Origin: Eutrigla gurnardus
Taxonomy: Eukaryota > Chordata > Actinopteri > Perciformes > Triglidae
NCBI GenBank assembly: GCA_963514095.1
Contig: OY741268.1
Span: 25,495,657 to 25,559,656 of the forward strand
Direction: 5' to 3'
Length of the DNA stretch: 64,000 nt
The translations under genes were made by a program, and so were the position numbers. Position 1 is the stretch's first letter. Every line of letters begins with the position of its first letter. Below, piece after piece: positions 12,427-24,929 of the stretch. Below the pieces are notes generated by a model. It worked only from the letters and a program-made list of their open reading frames with translations. It was not told the DNA's origin and made no database searches.

Positions 12427-13099
12427 TACGACAGTTATTAGGGCCACTGTAGGAAAAACATTTTTTAAAAATGGAGCCGAGTGAGGTGGGCAATATTCTG
12501 AGAAAAAAAAAGTGCCAAATTTGCTAGTTTAAAGTGCCAAATTTGCTAGTTTAAAGTGGCAAATTTGCTAGTTTATTACGATGCTAACAACCGGCATTCA
12601 TGCTAGCTAACTTCTAATGTATGTCGCAATTATCTTTCAAATTAATCCATCCATCCATCATTATTGTTGGTTAATTTTATATGGGCCAAATTGTCATCTT
12701 ATGGGTGTTTATTGATCGGGTGGTTTGGCTAAGCTAGCGGTAGGTCATAGAGGACGTTGCTTGATCCTGATGTTTGCCGCAGCAAGTGAAAGCTACCGCT
12801 AGCTTAGCCAAACCACCCAATCAATAAACACCCATAAGTTGACAATTTGGCCCATATATAATTAACCAACAATAACCATCAACAACCCTCACCCTAAGGA
12901 CCTTAGTAAAGCGTTGTCACACGATGGGATGGATTCATTAGAAAGATAAAGCGACATTAATGGGAAGTTAGCTAGCATAAATGCCGGTTGTTAGCATCGT
13001 AATAAACTAGCACATTTTTTATTTTTTTTTCTCATAATATTGCCCCCCTCTCTCTGCTGTGTTTTTTTTTTCCTACAGTGGCCCTAATACGCTGTCGTA
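12427..13099. mobile_element. 673-bp fold-back MITE-type DNA transposon
   Basis: Both ends carry a long inverted terminal repeat: TACGACAGTTATTAGGGCC at the left, and the complement of TACGACAGCGTATTAGGGCC at the right. The inverted repeat runs inwards with interruptions to an inner palindromic arm at about 12700-12745 and 12790-12837 (shared GGGTGGTTTGGCTAAGCTAG), leaving a loop of about 45 bases. The element is flanked on both sides by GATTCG (12421-12426 and 13100-13105), a plausible 6-base target duplication; the longer string GATTCGTAC is found at both borders. It has no coding capacity, so it would be mobilised in trans. The superfamily is unclear from the target-site length. Confidence 0.8.
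12511..12575. repeat. Three tandem 22-bp units in the fold-back element
   Basis: The unit AGTGCCAAATTTGCTAGTTTA(A) occurs three times head to tail at 12511, 12533 and 12555. The third copy carries one C-to-G change. It lies only in the left arm; the right arm retains about one equivalent unit, so the array expanded after or during formation of the fold-back. Confidence 0.9.
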
Positions 13100-14845
13100 G
13101 ATTCGTACCATGTAGGAGGGAAGGAAAAATGGAGCTGTGATCAAACGTCAAATATTATTAGCTTTAAGTGTAGTCGGGGCAAATGTACTCGGGGCCTCTG
13201 TGTCTATTTATTCTCTTTGAATAGTGGATTTGGATTTAGACCCCCCCCCCCCCCCTCCCCCTAAACTCTTACTCTCACAAAAGCAAAACACTCTCTAAAC
13301 AAATTAAGATGTCCTGCTATACATCTGCAGCAAAAGGGGAAAGCACACAATCCAGAGTGATGGTGACATCCTTTAGCTTCTTTTCTGTTCATATAAAAAA
13401 AAAAGGAGCCAAAGTTTGCAGTCACAGTCACAAAGAGCCTTTTACTTAAATGAGGCACATTCTGAAAAAGGTCACAAAATCATAAGAGCATGGCCTTGCG
13501 GGGGTTTTTCTTACAATATGCAGTCTGACAAGTGTTGCCGTCCCATGGGTAACGTTTCCTGGCATGATAAAGTAACTAAGCAGATCTGCTGTGTGCCTGA
13601 CTGTCCTGTCCAGTGGACTGTGTGAAAAGCCTGCATGTGACATGTGCTCCCTGTTGGGGCCCGAGAGGGAAGGCTGCGGATTCACCATGGATTTGTGTTT
13701 GGCGCACACGATCGAGTGTCAGGAGCCGAGTCCAGATCCTACAGCTGTTGTCCATGCTGCCTTTTGTGGCGAGAAAACAGCTGATCTTCTCAGTTCCCTT
13801 TGGTCGTATTAATCAGGAAGACATCGCGGCTCTTTAATGTTAAGAAACACACACGAGCAGACACACACATCACACGTCAGCATCCGAACCTGCGGACTGA
13901 CTGAACCTGTTAAATCTGTGATGTGTGCTCTGGTGTGAAAGCCTTGAAACCCCTCTTCTTTGGGTTTTTTTCTATATGATCAGTTGAAGGGAAGGTGAGG
14001 GTTTTCTCTGAACTCTTGCATTAGTAAAAACCTAAAACTGAAAAATGCAGTGTACGATACAAAGTTTGTTTCTCTTCGCTGGGAGAAAATTCTGGATATT
14101 TGTAGATAAAGTTTCTACCCAACGCTAGGGATGAACTGTGTATTCAATACTCTTGATTGAGTTCATTGTTATTTTCTTGTACATCTGGAAATATAAAAAC
14201 GGCACACAGACGAGGATTGTTTGAGATTGGGATTTGGAGAATCCAACCCCTCACTTCTGTGGCAAGAAAAAAAAAGGCTGATTATCTCAAGTGGTTTATG
14301 TAATGTAGTTAGCGTTAGCTTAGTATGCTTTATCGGACTCCTTCCAAGTTTCCATTATTTTCCATTATAGATTTAACACAAGTGTCCGTGAATGGTACAG
14401 AGAACATCCTATGAATCTGCAGAATCTTCTGTTAGGTCCTTACTGGACTTTTTTCAGAAATTATAAAAAAAATCCCTTAAGAAACAGTACAAAGTAAATA
14501 CACATAGCAAAGCAGCGGGTTGCACATTGTGCTGCTACTTGTGGGTAAAAGCTATTTAGCATTCAGCTGGATTTGGCACAGATGCTCCTGTATCTCTTAA
14601 CCAGACGGCAGGGGGGATAGCAGACTGAGGGAAGGGTATGAGGATCCTGGATGATGCTGGAGGCTCTGCGGACGCAGCGTACATGGAGTCTCCGGCAGGA
14701 GGGGAGAGAGAGGCACCAGTGATCTCACTCGTTCGGCTGGTGAGTCATGGCTTAGCAGGTCGAACAGCCGTTTCACATCAAAAATGTCACTGCAACTACA
14801 TCCGCTTCTCATCTGCAGTCTGGACACGATGGTATTAATTGCACA
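13100..14845. other. Non-coding stretch with a poly-C run
   Basis: Includes a poly-C run at 13241-13261 and otherwise mixed sequence. Overlapping frames near 13446-13837 on both strands have no recognisable domain or splice context. No gene was recognised. Confidence 0.5.
13241..13261. repeat. Poly-C run
   Basis: Fifteen consecutive C followed by TCCCCC. Confidence 0.9.
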
Positions 14846-15040
14846 GTGGGGCTGTGGCTCAGAGGTAGAGCGAGTCATCATCAGAAGACTGGTGGTTCGA
14901 ATCCCGACTCCTCCAGTCTGCATGCCAAAGTGTCCTCCCGTCCATTGCCCATCGGTGTGTATGAATGAGTTATATCCTGATGTGCAGGCCGCTCCTCTGC
15001 CATCAGTGTAATAATACAGATGTGCACTCGGTGAAATGAC
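14846..15040 (+). repeat. tRNA-derived teleost SINE
   Basis: The head resembles a tRNA gene with an internal RNA polymerase III promoter: A box TGGCTCAGAGG (14855-14865) and B box GGTTCGAATCC (14894-14904) at normal spacing. The body that follows (CAGTCTGCATGCCAAAGTGTCC, then CATCGGTGTGTATGAATGAG, then TGCCATCAGTGTA) matches in order a SINE family that I recognise as widespread in fish. It is not a functional tRNA: the acceptor stem does not close and a SINE body continues downstream. The 3' end is set approximately. It is diverged and probably an old insertion. Confidence 0.85.
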
Positions 15041-15589
15041 AACAAAGATATCAGCGGAGCTCGAGAAGCGATGACGTCGGGACAAAGATGCGTTCATGCT
15101 GCTTACTGCTAGCTAGATCGACCCGCGTCTCCATCAAAGTAGAGCTGACGGTGTGACGAGAAGGACGTAGCCATGGCAACGGGGACACATCGTCCCCAGG
15201 AGAACGGCATTGTGGTTGTTTTGTGTTCTTAATTATTACTTATCTAGAAAGCTGTCGCCTGTTGGTAATTCAATATTATTATTTGGTAATGTTTTTGGAA
15301 CGCCCTCTAGTGGACAGGAAGTAAACCACATTGCCGATAATGGCATGGGAAACGTGTAAGACTGTGTAGTGTAGTTAATGTTAATAATAGGCTGAATTTG
15401 AGCATTAAATATTCTGATATAATTTGAATATGGAAAAGAATATGTAATGATATTCGAATAGTATTATGGAGGAACATTGACAGCTCTATTGCTCAGTGGG
15501 AGTGGATGTTAGAGTGAGGGGGGAGGTGGGAGATCTGGTGGGAGGCGTCTTCCTCGGATCGAGCTTTGATACCAGACGGGCCTTCACGT
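15041..15589. other. Non-coding stretch, no gene seen
   Basis: Contains a GCCCTCTAGTGGACAGGAAG phrase near 15303 that is common at the edges of fish repeats, so part of this may be repeat-derived. No coding or RNA feature was supported. Confidence 0.4.
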
Positions 15590-15880
15590 GCTGCGGCATC
15601 ACTGTGGCTAATTTAGCAAAGTAATGTAAATGCAAATGAATACCAAACTATAACCGGTGATTAATAAGCCTCAAGGGACTACAAAAAATGTGAACACATG
15701 AAATCGTACAAAAGATGAAGTGGAATGATCGCACTCAGCTATTAGAAATAATACGTTCAATATTAAATAGCAGAATTAAACATGCATTAAATTCACCTCT
15801 GGGCACCTTCGGAAAAGGGAACATTTAAAGGCCATTAATTAATTTAGTTTCAATGCTGAAGGCCCGGAGTCCTCGACTTG
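15590..15880. promoter_or_regulatory. Candidate conserved non-coding block
   Basis: Repeat-free AT-rich sequence with AAATGCAAATGAA octamer-like sequence near 15630, GATTAATAAG near 15660, and CCATTAATTAATTTAG near 15832. The open frames are trivial. Composition is enhancer-like; conservation is not shown. Confidence 0.3.
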
Positions 15881-18111
15881 TGTACAGTGACCTTATTGTT
15901 TCATACACACAAAACCACACAATCAAGCTCTTTATAAATGGGTATTTATTAGATAAACACTAACAAACAAATGAATAAAGGATTTTAACGGTTTATGAGT
16001 GGGGAGCAGGATTATGATTTGCTGATGACAATTCAATTTAATTAATTCATCGTTCAGCAGGTGAGAGTTTGGGAAGATTTAGAAGCAATTCAAATATTTT
16101 ATTTTCATTTTGATGGGAGATCCTACTCACGGTCTAATGTTTTTTGAATTACTCAAATAGCATCAACCCCACTTCCACATGAAACTGTTGTTGAAATTAC
16201 ATTAAAAAGTCAGATTCTCTCGTTCCTCACTCACAGCGCTGTGTGAATGTAGGAGGTCGTAGCGGTCCAGGTCAGAGTCGTGGGAGTGTAAAGTTAAAGT
16301 CACGAGCATTCACAACATCTCTATCACCGTTGAAATGTTGCCGCCGAGGGTGTAGATTTGGTGCAGAGGGGACTTTAAAGTCAGGGGTTCTTTTGAAGGT
16401 GCGAGATCCGAGATTGGGAGCATTTCGATTGCCTCTGAAGGGCTCTCGACGTGGCTCAGAGTTCACCGTAGAAGAGCACAAGCAGCACAAACAGTACAAA
16501 CTACGGCGAATGTGTTGACGGAGCGCGCTGCGTTTACCTGAGGGGGAACCGGAGGGTGGGTGCTGCGCTTCAGCTTCATTCTCATTACTCCGCTCTTATG
16601 TTTACATAGCAAATAAGTTGTTTGTTGCTATATTTATACTGTGAATGTTCTATATTGCTCCTTGCACCGACGTTTCTATGTAAATTAGTGAAATTATTAA
16701 CCCTACTTAAAAGCAAATTGACTTTCTTGATTGGAACCTGATGCATCGTAATAGGTTCTTCTGTATTTGCATCGTTACTAAAAAAAAGCCAACTCTCCTT
16801 CAGTGTCATATTTAGCAACTAGTCTAGATAAAAAGCTATGAGGAGGAACTGAGTTGTTTGTGCACGTCTTCCCTTCCGGCTGGTCACAAGGTTAGGGCAG
16901 CATGTATACAGTATAGCCTGAGAGGTGACGGGGCCAAAACACATCTCAACCACCTAGATGAGCTAATTGTTAGCATTCTTTTATCCATTTAGAAGCTTCT
17001 CTTATCTGGGTTGTGACAAAACGCTGTTCAGACACAAATGTGAGGGGGACAAAGGAGGATTTGGAAAAGGAAAGCAAAGATGTTTCCTCACCATCAGTGG
17101 AAATGAGGCGCTTGGTTCCAGCACATTTCTTCAGCCTTCACCCTGCCCATATTCTGCTGTATCTCTTTAAATTAACGTCTTTAAAAAGCAAATTTGCTTC
17201 CAAATCACTTGATAATAGTTTGTCCAAATTGCACTGCTTCATCAGTATACATCCAACTTACTGTGGAGAGATGGTTTGAACTGTAACCTTGACGGCGAAG
17301 GACAAACTGTGCAAAAGCTACAGAGAATAAATGGAAAGTGAAGTACGTTGCTTTTTGAAACTCTTTGTGTGTGCGTGTTGTGTTAACACAACCCCAGTGC
17401 CAGAAAACACAAAAGCCTGTTCATGTAGACGCTTTTAAATGTTGGGACTTTGATTGGACCTGAAGGGTAATGCCGATTTTTATCCAGTTCGGATGCGCCG
17501 CCTGGCAAAAAGAAACGTGACTAAAGTGGTGGAAGAGCATCAGCAACTGAGCCGGGGAAGAAGTGACCTGAACTTTAACAGGATGGAGCCGATTCCCTGA
17601 GGAGTAAACATTCAGTAAAAGCTGAGGAGCCCATATCTGTGAAGTAAATGGGCAGCAGAGTGGAGCATGTTCTTCCCTAACAGGGCCGAGGTACACTGCC
17701 AGGGGATCTGAACTCGTAATTCCTTTTCGCTGTTCCTCGACTCATCAGCGCGCGCATTCGGCAACTTTTTCTAACACATAAAATAAGCTTTTGACCCCGG
17801 TAAGGATATCCATTATCAAGATTAAAAAACGAGACCTGTAACGTCATAGTTATATGAGGATTAGGCATGGGACGATATGGAAATGTCATCAAAGTATGCT
17901 TGAAAGGCTTTAAAATGGCACTTTAACACACTGCTATTACTTGGCATTTTATTAAGAAGCAAATATTTTTATTGCATCACAGAATGGACGCATCTTAGTG
18001 AAGACCCTTTTTGAGATAAAAATCTTATTTAATTTTATTATACATCATAAGCTCTCCATTCATAATTAAATGATAAATTAATAAAAAAGAGTCTGTTTTT
18101 TATTACATGTT

Positions 18112-18139
18112 GGATGGATGGATGGATGGATGGATGGAT
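18112..18139. repeat. (GGAT)7 microsatellite
   Basis: Seven uninterrupted GGAT units. This motif often forms the tail of fish LINE/SINE copies, but the upstream sequence was not recognised as one. Confidence 0.9.
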
Positions 18140-19957
18140 ACGCTCATCCATTACCCTAGAAATAGAAGCACCAACATTAAACTGATTACTGTGCTCATTT
18201 GACTGGTACCAAAGAAAACGGAGATTTGTGTTCGTTGTCATGGTGACGACACAAGTGAGTGGGGCTGTTAAATGTTTTCCGATCATCGGGAGGAGAGCAG
18301 ACGCAGCGGACGGATGGCTGCCTCCTATTGTATTCGTATGGACATCACCAAGGAGATGCACTTAATAGCACAGCCGGAGGCTCTTTCCTGCTCACCCACT
18401 GGCTTTTCTGCTAACTTAGTTGGCATCGTAGCTTTTCTAGTTCACCCTCTCTGATGTGTTACACATTCAGACACACGTTTGAGTTATTGACGTTGATTCT
18501 TCTTTAAAAAGTGGTAAAACAAAGCTATGCACCTCTTGATAATTGCAAATCCTCTCTGGGAAGCTGTAGGTAGCCATCTGTGAATGGATGAAGAAATAAT
18601 GGCATGGTTAAGAGCTGCTCGGGGGAACTAAACACATTTATTTGTATGAAGTGCCTTGTTTTCCAAAGGCAGAAATGAGTCAGGGACCTTTCTCGCGTAC
18701 GCTTCTATTTGACATTCTGGTAACAAGATGAAAAAGGTACGGTGTTTTGTTTCAACAAAGCAGTTCATCTATTCCGGAGGGTTAAATGCATTCGGTGAAA
18801 AACCAGCGGGATGCTCTCTGTGTGTGATGATGAAACCGTCCAGCCACAGAGTGCAGCATGCGGAGGGCGTCTCTCCACCTGGCTTCTACGTGACGCCCCG
18901 ACAGTACCGCTCCCCGTCCTCACACCTTCTCCCCTTCCATCATCCGTCAGCGTCCCACTTTCCGAACCCTGCTGTGATAAGCACGCCGCATTAAAATGAT
19001 TCCTTTTTAATCACTTTCCAAATAACTGTAAGTTCAATCCCAAGTACATGCATTATATATGTACTCCATTAAACCGTTGTGGGTGAACCTTGCCTCAGGG
19101 CAAAATATACAAATGCAATTAATTCATTTCAATGGGGGGAAAGAAATAACCCTCACCTTTTCTCACACTTTTGGGGAAAAGGAAAAATGTCCTCCGCATG
19201 AGGATGTGATGTTCATTATTCTGCAAGTATGCTATAAAACATTCATAATTAGGGTGCAGCGTGTTTTACCTGAGCCTACAAGTCCTAAAAGGGATATAAG
19301 CCAGCTGAGAATAACTACGTCCTCCACAGTTTACCGCAGCAGCATATGGAATAATTTGGCCCATCCTGTTTCTTATTTCATATTTTATGACAAATTAGCA
19401 TGCAGGTGTTTTTTTCCCCTCCTCTGAGGAACGAGCCGTCTGTGGTACTTAACGAGAATCACCTGTGCAGCTTCCGCTGAATTCACATGTCCTTTTATAT
19501 CCTCAAAGCACGGATCAATAATATGTCTTTGGCTGTCAAGAGACTGGCAGACAAATAGACAGGAAAGTAAAATGGAACAGAGACCAATTACAGCAGGCAC
19601 ATCTTCCGTCCGCGGGAGAGGTCGGCGAGCTCACCTACACCCACACCTGCCACTCCAGACCCACGCTACACTACCTTTACCGGGGCCGGAGCTGCACATC
19701 AAAGGCTCGCTACTTGAACTTCAAACTTGGATTGCCCGTCCTCAACCCGAGAGACATTTGTACCTTTCGGAAAGTAAAAAAAACCCCACCAAAACCTGAA
19801 GGGAAGAGTCAATCCACACGTGGGGGCCACATGACCCACAAGGCATAACATGAATGTGAGCCTCCCCTCCGCTCCGACATGCTCTGTTTAGAGAGGAAAG
19901 ACACAAAGAGCACCTGATGTGTGTATGGATTTCCTTTTAACGGTAATAAGACTGTCT

Positions 19958-19974
19958 GGGGGGGGGGGGGGGGG
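19958..19974. repeat. Poly-G run
   Basis: Seventeen consecutive G. A second run of twelve lies at 20199-20210. Confidence 0.9.
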
Positions 19975-20425
19975 CTGTGCAGCTTGTGTGTGGATTTGGC
20001 GCCACAGACACCGGTAATTGAAACTGACAGCGGGTTTGAGCACAATGACTCTGCGGATAACAACAATCATAACCCCCGTAATCATCACAGCAGCGCCGCA
20101 TGCAGACAAAGTTCTTAGGTAAACAAAATTACCCAGCTGACGCCCACCATCTTCGTTCCCCCCCGGCCTCATCGATTGTCTGAGCGTTCCTGCCGTTTGG
20201 GGGGGGGGGGCGTCATCCGGAGGCACCCTGCTTCGGAGCCCCATTAGCTTCAAACCCCTCTGGCCAGCAGTGCCACTCAGGTGTTCTAGCTAGCAGGTGT
20301 GTTGACAGGTGCATCGCTTTCATCCTGTAACAAAAGTTGCAAAATTAATTTCAGCATCACTATTGACTACACTTGCTAGCTCTTTTCTGCACAGGTTGGA
20401 TTTTAAAAAAGAAATGTTCAGCTTT

Positions 20426-20444
20426 AAAAAAAAAAAAAAAAAAA
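20426..20444. repeat. Poly-A run
   Basis: Nineteen consecutive A with no recognisable retroposed gene upstream. Confidence 0.9.
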
Positions 20445-21884
20445 GAAGCAAATTCATGACCTTGGAAGTATTAGGTTTTATCTGCGACTTTAGTGGTTTT
20501 GAGATTTTAAGGAATAATAAAGCTCCATCTGTTTTCTGGTTATCTGTCGTCCGACAGTTTATTTCTCTGCGTTACATAAATACACAACATGAGTGTATTC
20601 ATTCCAGAAGGCGTTGTGATATATCGGCTGGTTTTTGGACAAAGGCAGCAGTTTGGCCACATGTTTTCATGCTTGAACTGAACTACTTACTGATGTATTT
20701 TTAAACATAACACAATTAAAAAACAATAAAGGACAAATATATAATATAACTTCTGATTTGCTGATTCTTTCTGCTTTCATTGCAGATTTACTGGTTACTT
20801 GATATAGGTTGTTAATACATTATTAATATGATGCATTTTTAGCTGATAAATATTAGCTGTGTTATGTGCAAGCTACGTGTCTAGCATTGTGGCTAATGGT
20901 GGAAAATCAGCACATAATTTTTACAGAATCCTCAATCTTTAGGTATAAAACTAAAGACAGAGAGGCAGACTCCTCTGAGCCCTGAAGCACATGACTTCAG
21001 GAATAATTAAGGATATAAAACCTTTAGCTTTGTACATAAAATGTTCTTTTTTCGTTAAATTTTAGGGGCGTAATAGTCGTAATAAACCTGCACATGCACT
21101 CAAACTGCAAATGTGACCATTCTAAGAATGTGAATCGCATGTTAATGTGCAAAAAGTCGTCTGGTTGCACTGATGACGGTAATTATTGTTGTTGTGTTTC
21201 GGTTCATTCAGAGCAAATGCAGAACCGAGACTTTTTTACCCCGAATGTATTCTTGTGAAAGACGGACCGTGTGAAGGACGCAGTCATGCCTGCGTACCGT
21301 TAAGTCAAGTATACACGCAGCGCTTATAAGAAGAAAACAATCTTCTTCTACTTTCCTCCACATTTCACTTTCACTCAATTAATTTCTCTTTTTCATCAAG
21401 TCAAAACCTAATTGATGTGAGTCAGAGCAAACATCTGTCCTCATCATTTCCAATAAGTGGAAGCTGTCAAGCATGTAATCAGAAAATCTTGTGCTGTCAG
21501 TCATCTTCCATCACAGTCAATGCAGCTCAATTCTTTTTGTCAAAACGTGGATTTTTGAACATTTCCTCGTGCGAGCAGATGGAAAAACTTCCTGGCTTCT
21601 GGGTCTGGTATCAACAGCTGTTAATGTGTTTGTAACGATAGCACGGAAGTATTTCAAGCAAATATGTTTTTCCTCAAACTCTAGCCCGGATGGGTTATTT
21701 CTAAATGTATTTAATCATTCATTTATTTTACTTATTTATTCTCAGGGACGATGCACATTTAGAAATATTTTAATATTGTAAATGTGACGGACTTTTGCCA
21801 CTTGGACTGATGTGAAATTGTTCATTTAAGGATGATTGTGTAGGATTTAAGGGGATTTATTGGCAGATTATAGTATTCATAACT

Positions 21885-22135
21885 GTTTTTTCATTAGTGT
21901 AGAAACTTTATTCGGACTCAGGTCCACAAATATACACACAAAGGACAGGATAAGCACAATACAACACATATAAAAAAATCAGTATACATATATGTTATTG
22001 AACCAGTGCATCCTCAGCCTGGAGACATAGTAGGAACAGCTCACAGTGGGGTTTGTAAACTAGTGTGTTCACAATGTCAGCCATGTTGCACCGCCATGTT
22101 TCTACAGTAGCCCAGAACGGACAAACCAAACCCTT
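21885..22135. repeat. Degenerate teleost dispersed repeat
   Basis: The stretch from CTTTATTCGGACTCAGG (about 21907) through GCATCCTCAGCCTGGAG (22007) and GTGGGGTTTGTAAACTAGTGTG, ending GTAGCCCAGAACGGACAAAC (about 22108-22127), matches in wording and order an abundant fish repeat that I recognise. Its class is not certain. No reading frame is kept. Confidence 0.5.
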
Positions 22136-22699
22136 TCTTTAGTTCTTGACGTGTTTGGAGGAAAGAGAGAGAGAGAGAAAGTCGTCTGCAAATGCAAATC
22201 ATGTAACGGCTGAAGAGGATAGGAAAGCCCAGAGGAGTAAGACAGCATCATGCAAAGTGGGACATTTAAACAGGAAGACAGTTTATACAAAAACAAGGAA
22301 AGCAGACAAACATTTAAAACACGACATCGTGAAATCCCATTACAGATGAAAAGTAAAACGGGATGAGACGCCATCTGACAGTCAAAACACCCAAAGGAGA
22401 GCAGGGCGACCATGCGGCGGCTGGTACCATGGCAGCTCTGGTTGTTTTGAGATGATGTGGAAAGGAGTCGCCGTGACATTTATTTAATGGAAGGATGTTT
22501 TAAAACTGGAGAGCCCTTAACTGTTAAAGCCGTCGAGCCAAAAGGTGTTTTCCTCCTTGAGCCATCCCCCACACGTCTCCTCTTACTATTAATCTTTTAA
22601 TCTATCAGCAGTATTTTCTGAAAGATGAATGTTGTAAAGAGGGAGGTGGTGATCCATTGAGAATTTAGAATATTAAACAAGCATTGTGAATTTAATCAG
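22136..22699. other. Non-coding stretch, no gene seen
   Basis: Begins with a GA-rich tract (about 22160-22180). The 125-codon minus frame across 22102-22479 has no known domain and overlaps the repeat upstream. Nothing further was recognised. Confidence 0.45.
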
Positions 22700-22990
22700 A
22701 TTTTCCCAGCAAAGGAGTCGATATCTACAGGAGGAAGTATATGGTAGCCTGAGGTTAATATCCGGGACCTTGAGAGCTTGTTTGTGTCCAGATTGTACTG
22801 TAATATTGTGTCTGTGGTAAGAAACAAAGTAGTTATACAATATGTCATATGCAGGAAAATCCTAGCATGGAAATAAATCTCAGCAGCCTCAGGTGTCAGG
22901 CTTTTTCGAATAAATCTCAAAATAGTTTGGGTTGAATTTTTGTTTTTTTTTGCAACAACTTTGTAGCACAAATCTGGAAACAGGTTCTCA
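22700..22990 (-). pseudogene. LINE reverse-transcriptase C-terminal remnant
   Basis: Read on the minus strand, one open stretch of about 95 codons contains a segment resembling the end of a non-LTR retrotransposon reverse transcriptase. It reads roughly TPEAAEIYFHARIFLHMTYC followed by ITT. In intact fish LINE proteins this region has the form 'A..Y.HA.I.SH.TYCITTW', just after the thumb domain. The catalytic YXDD box, the endonuclease and everything upstream are absent. The conserved Ser and Trp positions are changed, and the frame dissolves after about 40 further residues. It is a short dead fragment with no nearby poly-A tail or target duplication that I can define. The match rests on memory of the family, so identity is moderate. 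Confidence 0.5.
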
Positions 22991-24229
22991 CCTGACACCT
23001 AAATAGAATGTCGCATCGCTTCCCTTTTTTGACACTTTTTATTTTATTATTTCACATTTAGATGCAAGCAAGAATGTAAATCATAACACAATTTCCAAAA
23101 AAAGAAAAATCCTGGAGAACCCGTCGCTCTGACGAGCAGCAGGAAAGAAAGTTGTTGGCGTCGCAGCTTGGTGCTGATAGATGAAAGAGGCGGTGAAGTG
23201 TTATTATGGCTGGAGTGTACTCAAAGGAATGTAATGGATGGCCACTCTAGGGTCAACTCTGCTCGCCCCGCCCCGGGGGGAGAAATCTCCAGCTCAAGTA
23301 TCACCTGCTTTGATATTGGGACGCTTCTGCCGTTTGCAAAGCATTCGCATAATTATCACAAGTGCATGTGTGTACGTTATTCTGCTTGTTTTACACATTT
23401 AGATTCACACACGTGTGCATGAATCCGTACAAAATCCTACGGAACAAACATTAATATTCAGCACGTCGGCATTTAAATCCACCAGTAATTACTGCTTTAT
23501 GCAGATGAAGTGAAACTCCGAAATCCACATTTCCCTGAGTCAGTGAAGTCGACTGCAGGGCATAAAATCAAGCCAGTAAGTAATCCCAAGTTGTTCGAGT
23601 TTCTTTCTGTGGTTGGTGACAGACTTCTAGCTCCCAAACATCCCCATCCCCCCCCACCACCACCACCACCGGTTCTCTCTAGCTCTCATTAGCCAGAGAG
23701 CAAGGGTGGAGACAAATGGTGAGAAGTGAAATGGATATGCTTTAAAGTCTCCTTAATGGGTTCAAGCGATGCCGTGAACACGGCTAATTAAGGTCAGGGG
23801 AGTTCTCATCATAGACACTCCTATGGTTGTGTATGTTTTTATCAAGGGCGTTTTATTATGCAGCTCCGACCGGAGCCGGGCTGCCGTGCTTCACCAGAGT
23901 GAGGAAACGGGTGTCGCCCCCCTGCATGCCCAGAATAATTATCTTCCACCTAGAGCATTGCCAATTTCTCTCCAAATGTTGCTTATGCCTTCCTGGGCTG
24001 CTAAACACCCATAATGCATGATAATGCGCTATATTTTCGACCATAAGTCGAATTTTAAGCAAATCAGAAGGTGGACAAAGCTGCAGATTATGCCGCTCAA
24101 CAGCGATTTTCCCGAGATAACCTGCAGGCTCATCTGTAAGGCGTGTAGAGACAAAGACATCGACTGTAATTAGTTTAACAAATGGCCCACTGGTCATTTA
24201 GGAGAACGCTTCCTTAAAATGCTTGATAG
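22991..24229. other. Non-coding stretch, no gene seen
   Basis: Mostly unique sequence with a short CCCCCCCCACCACCACCACC pyrimidine patch near 23650. AT-rich homeodomain-type motifs occur near 23440-23500. The open frames in 23168-24197 have no recognisable domain. Confidence 0.45.
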
Positions 24230-24640
24230 TTCAGGTGACTAACAGTCAACGCGAGGAAACATTAAACCGCACATCAATAATTTCTGATAGCCTTAATAAC
24301 AGATAAATGAGACTTTAATACCCGGGAGATAACGGCAGAGGGGGGGAAATTGCCTCGTGACAGCTTTGCCACCATTTAATAAAAGTTTTAGAAGTTTGCA
24401 GTGAAAAGAGGAGAGGTTAATGTCGTTGCTAGACACATGCAGCTGGTATTTACTCGCCTTTAATTATTACAAATGGGTGTAAAACAACTCTTGCTGACAG
24501 CACATTAACTACATTGACCTGTACCTCTTTGCAGTTCATGATCGTTTCACGTGCAAATCAAATGCAGCGGGTAAATAATTTGCCCATAAACTTAAGCTGA
24601 GGTTAATACTGGTGCAGACTTGGCTGCAGGTCAGATCTAC
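24230..24640. promoter_or_regulatory. Candidate conserved enhancer-like block
   Basis: A repeat-free region with many TTAATA/TTTAATTATT cores, GATAA GATA-type sites, an E-box pair (CAGCTG near 24440, CACGTG near 24548) and a GTGCAAATCAAATGCA octamer-like double site near 24551. There is no coding signal. Composition and site density resemble conserved developmental enhancers of fish. Inferred. Confidence 0.35.
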
Positions 24641-24752
24641 GGAATGTTTTGACATCTCATCACAAATCCGTCTGTGAATTTGTTAAAAGAACTTGCTATG
24701 TTGACATTTTTTTTAAATTCGACTGGAAAACTGAGATATACTTGCCACAAAA

Positions 24753-24773
24753 TTTTTTTTTTTTTTTTTTTTT
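24753..24773. repeat. Poly-T run
   Basis: Twenty-one consecutive T, possibly the reversed tail of a retroposon, but the sequence on its right was not recognised as one. Confidence 0.9.
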
Positions 24774-24929
24774 ACATAATTCTATGAACCCACATCTGGG
24801 CTGGTATAAAACATGATGTGCACAGTCAAAGCCTTCACATCCATCCGAGCATTAAAGGTATGCGTTCTGAATTTCTGTAGCCCTTTTATGTTTCTGCACA
24901 GATTAATAAGTACAAATAAGCAAAAGCAA

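Larger units (their letters stand above)
15881..21884. other. Long non-coding stretch with simple repeats
   Basis: Contains a (GGAT)7 tract (18112-18139), two poly-G runs (19958-19974, 20199-20210) and a poly-A run (20426-20444). The open frames at 16243-16518, 18728-18994, 19059-19427 and 20309-20704 were inspected. None has a recognisable domain, and they end at random or cross the homopolymer runs. AT-rich parts near 16020 and 19120 (AATTCAATTTAATTAATTCATC) could be regulatory, but nothing firm can be said. Confidence 0.5.

Noticed and set aside
14846..14920. Possible tRNA gene
   Set aside because: A and B boxes are present, but the acceptor and anticodon stems do not fold properly and the sequence continues into a known SINE body.
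14597..15097. 166-codon minus-strand frame
   Set aside because: Overlaps the SINE copy on the opposite strand and has no recognisable domain.
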